Source: Phycisphaerae bacterium (GTDB taxonomy: Bacteria > Planctomycetota > Phycisphaerae > Phycisphaerales > SM1A02). From it: DNA of 5,468 bases. The notes beneath the pieces were generated by a model. It was not told where the DNA came from. It did no database searches and saw nothing but the letters and a program-made list of their open reading frames with translations. This document shows positions 4,394-5,468 of this stretch, one piece after another. How positions within the stretch are numbered: position 1 is the first letter of the stretch; the number at the start of each line of letters is the position of its first letter. The stretch spans positions 7,051-12,518 of the forward strand of contig NZFT01000127.1 in NCBI GenBank assembly GCA_002690755.1, in the 5' to 3' direction. A program made the translations under genes and the position numbers.

Positions 4394-5143
4394 ATGTGGC
4401 TCCTCCGACGACGAAGACGACGACGACTGCTCGCCGATCCGATTCCCGCGATCTGGCGTCGAACGCTCCAGGAACACATGGTCCACTACCGCATGCTCGG
4501 ACCGGCGCAGCGCAAGAAGCTCGAAGACAAGGCGCGGATCTTCGTCGCCGAGACGGATTGGGAGGGCTGCGGGGGACTCGATCTCGACGAACGAAAACGG
4601 ATCCTCATCGCGGCGAACGCATGCCTGCTGGTCCTCGAGAACGATGCGACGCTCTTCGAAGCCGTGACCAGCGTCATCGTCTACCCGGCCGGCGTCGTGA
4701 TTCCGAATTCCCACGTCGGCAACGGCATCATCGCGGGCGAGACGCCGATCCTCGGACAGGCGAGATTCAACGGGCCGATCATCCTGAGCTGGTCGGACTC
4801 GATCCACGCCTCGCAGCGGATCGGCACCCGCAACGTCGTGCTCCACGAATTCGCCCACGCCCTCGACATGCTCGACGGCACCGTGAACGGCACCCCGCCG
4901 ATGAGGAAGGGCCTTCACGACATCTGGGTGGATACCTGCCAGTCCGAATTCGAGGCGCTGCAAGCACGTCTGGACGGTGGCGTGCACGGTGCGATCGATC
5001 CCTACGGCGCGACGAACCCCGGCGAGTTCTTCGCGGTGGTCACCGAGCACTTCTTCGAACAACCCCACGTGCTCCACGATCACCATCCCGAACTCTGGGA
5101 GGTGTTCTCGGAGTACTACGGGTACGCCTTCGGGGGTGGCTGA
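4394..5143 (+). CDS. mtfA: Zinc-dependent peptidase, MtfA family (M90)
   Basis: The 249-residue protein opens with a very basic stretch (MWLLRRRRRRRLLADPIP) typical of the family. It carries the zinc motif HEFAH at 151-155 in VVLHEFAHALDMLDG, with Glu152 as catalytic base. Glu211 in NPGEFFAVVTEHFFE aligns with the third zinc ligand, Glu212, of the enterobacterial protein. The length is close to the usual 265 residues. In E. coli, MtfA binds the repressor Mlc, relieving ptsG repression, and has aminopeptidase activity; Mlc is not expected to be the partner in a planctomycete, so the role here is open. No signal peptide is present, which fits a cytoplasmic enzyme. No clear ribosome site precedes ATG 4394, but the start matches the family N-terminus. 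It is divergent from the glycosyltransferase and convergent with the next gene, 15 bp away. Confidence 0.95.
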   Translation: MWLLRRRRRRRLLADPIPAIWRRTLQEHMVHYRMLGPAQRKKLEDKARIFVAETDWEGCGGLDLDERKRILIAANACLLVLENDATLFEAVTSVIVYPAGVVIPNSHVGNGIIAGETPILGQARFNGPIILSWSDSIHASQRIGTRNVVLHEFAHALDMLDGTVNGTPPMRKGLHDIWVDTCQSEFEALQARLDGGVHGAIDPYGATNPGEFFAVVTEHFFEQPHVLHDHHPELWEVFSEYYGYAFGGG

Positions 5144-5158
5144 AAGGCGTCCGCGGGC

Positions 5159-5468
5159 TCACTTCGGTCGCTTGACGCCGCCCCCCGGCTTGTCGTCACG
5201 GGATACGGGCTTCGAAGCGCCCTTCCGGCGGCCTCCGTGACCGATTCGGTCGCCGGATCTCGCCTTCTTCCGACGCGCGGCCTGCTTTCCACCGCCGGCC
5301 CCTTCCGACTTCTGCTTCGGACCGTCACCCTTGCCGCCCTGCTTGCCGGATTTCCGATCACGGCGCTTCCCGTCGTCGGACGTCTCCTCTTCGGCGAGCT
5401 TGCGGATCAGCTTCCGATCACCGTGCGACGGGTCGCCGCCGCGACGACCCCCGCGATCCTCTCGGAAC
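5159..5468 (-). CDS. C-terminal part of a basic, disordered protein, partial
   Basis: The frame is open from the right window edge and stops at the minus-strand TGA (5161-5159), giving the last 102 residues; the start lies outside the window. The sequence is dominated by Lys, Arg, Gly, Asp and Ser. It includes FREDRGGRRGGD, a possibly helical DRKLIRKLAEEE (17-28), then GKQGGKGDG and KQAARRKKARSG, and ends GGGVKRPK. No folded domain or hydrophobic segment is visible. RGG-like and lysine-rich tails of this kind are common on DEAD-box RNA helicases and on pseudouridine synthases, where they add RNA affinity, but the catalytic part is not in view and I cannot assign a name. Consistent codon phasing with GC-rich third positions and the absence of stops support it as coding. 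It is convergent with mtfA. Confidence 0.7.
   Translation of the reverse strand, partial: FREDRGGRRGGDPSHGDRKLIRKLAEEETSDDGKRRDRKSGKQGGKGDGPKQKSEGAGGGKQAARRKKARSGDRIGHGGRRKGASKPVSRDDKPGGGVKRPK

Noticed and set aside
4325..5086. 253-codon minus-strand frame opposite mtfA
   Set aside because: The plus strand encodes a full MtfA with the HEFAH motif; this frame is its antisense image.

Overview
The window looks like ordinary chromosomal DNA from a GC-rich bacterium, most probably a planctomycete, and perhaps from the Phycisphaerae. That placement is an inference. It rests on GC-rich third codon positions in the real genes, a membrane protein resembling the planctomycete family DUF6677, a 137-residue protein with DRR and GRR motifs plus a TWTDVLEV block of a type I associate with planctomycetes, and a 7Fe ferredoxin with an acidic insert. 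I see no mobile element, tRNA, rRNA, CRISPR array or phage gene.

Layout from left to right: (1) the 3' end of a gene for a lysine-rich protein made of 30-bp coding repeats, closed by a near-textbook intrinsic terminator; (2) fdxA, a 7Fe-type ferredoxin, followed by about 490 bp with no convincing gene; (3) a strong minus-strand terminator and the 137-aa minus-strand gene it serves; (4) a 90-bp divergent intergenic region holding a dyad; (5) a plus-strand pair, the DUF6677-like protein and an 82-aa two-helix membrane protein, overlapping by ATGA; (6) a convergent minus-strand gene for a 218-aa protein with a membrane segment near each end; (7) a minus-strand GT2-like glycosyltransferase; (8) a divergent intergenic region with promoter-like and repeat elements, then mtfA, a zinc peptidase of family M90; (9) the C-terminal end of a very basic, disordered protein on the minus strand, cut by the right window edge.

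The genes do not form an obvious pathway. The only clear co-translated unit is the two-gene membrane pair. The most unexpected structure is a diverged 54-bp direct repeat (46 of 54 identical, no gaps). One copy is the end of the 82-aa membrane protein gene. The other lies in non-coding DNA 803 bp downstream, with the stop codon lost and mostly amino-acid-changing differences. It looks like a decaying duplicate that brackets the 218-aa gene. I do not see convincing evidence for a wholly new multi-gene system. The better leads are this duplication scar, the uncharacterised membrane proteins, the lineage-specific 137-aa protein and the mtfA leader.
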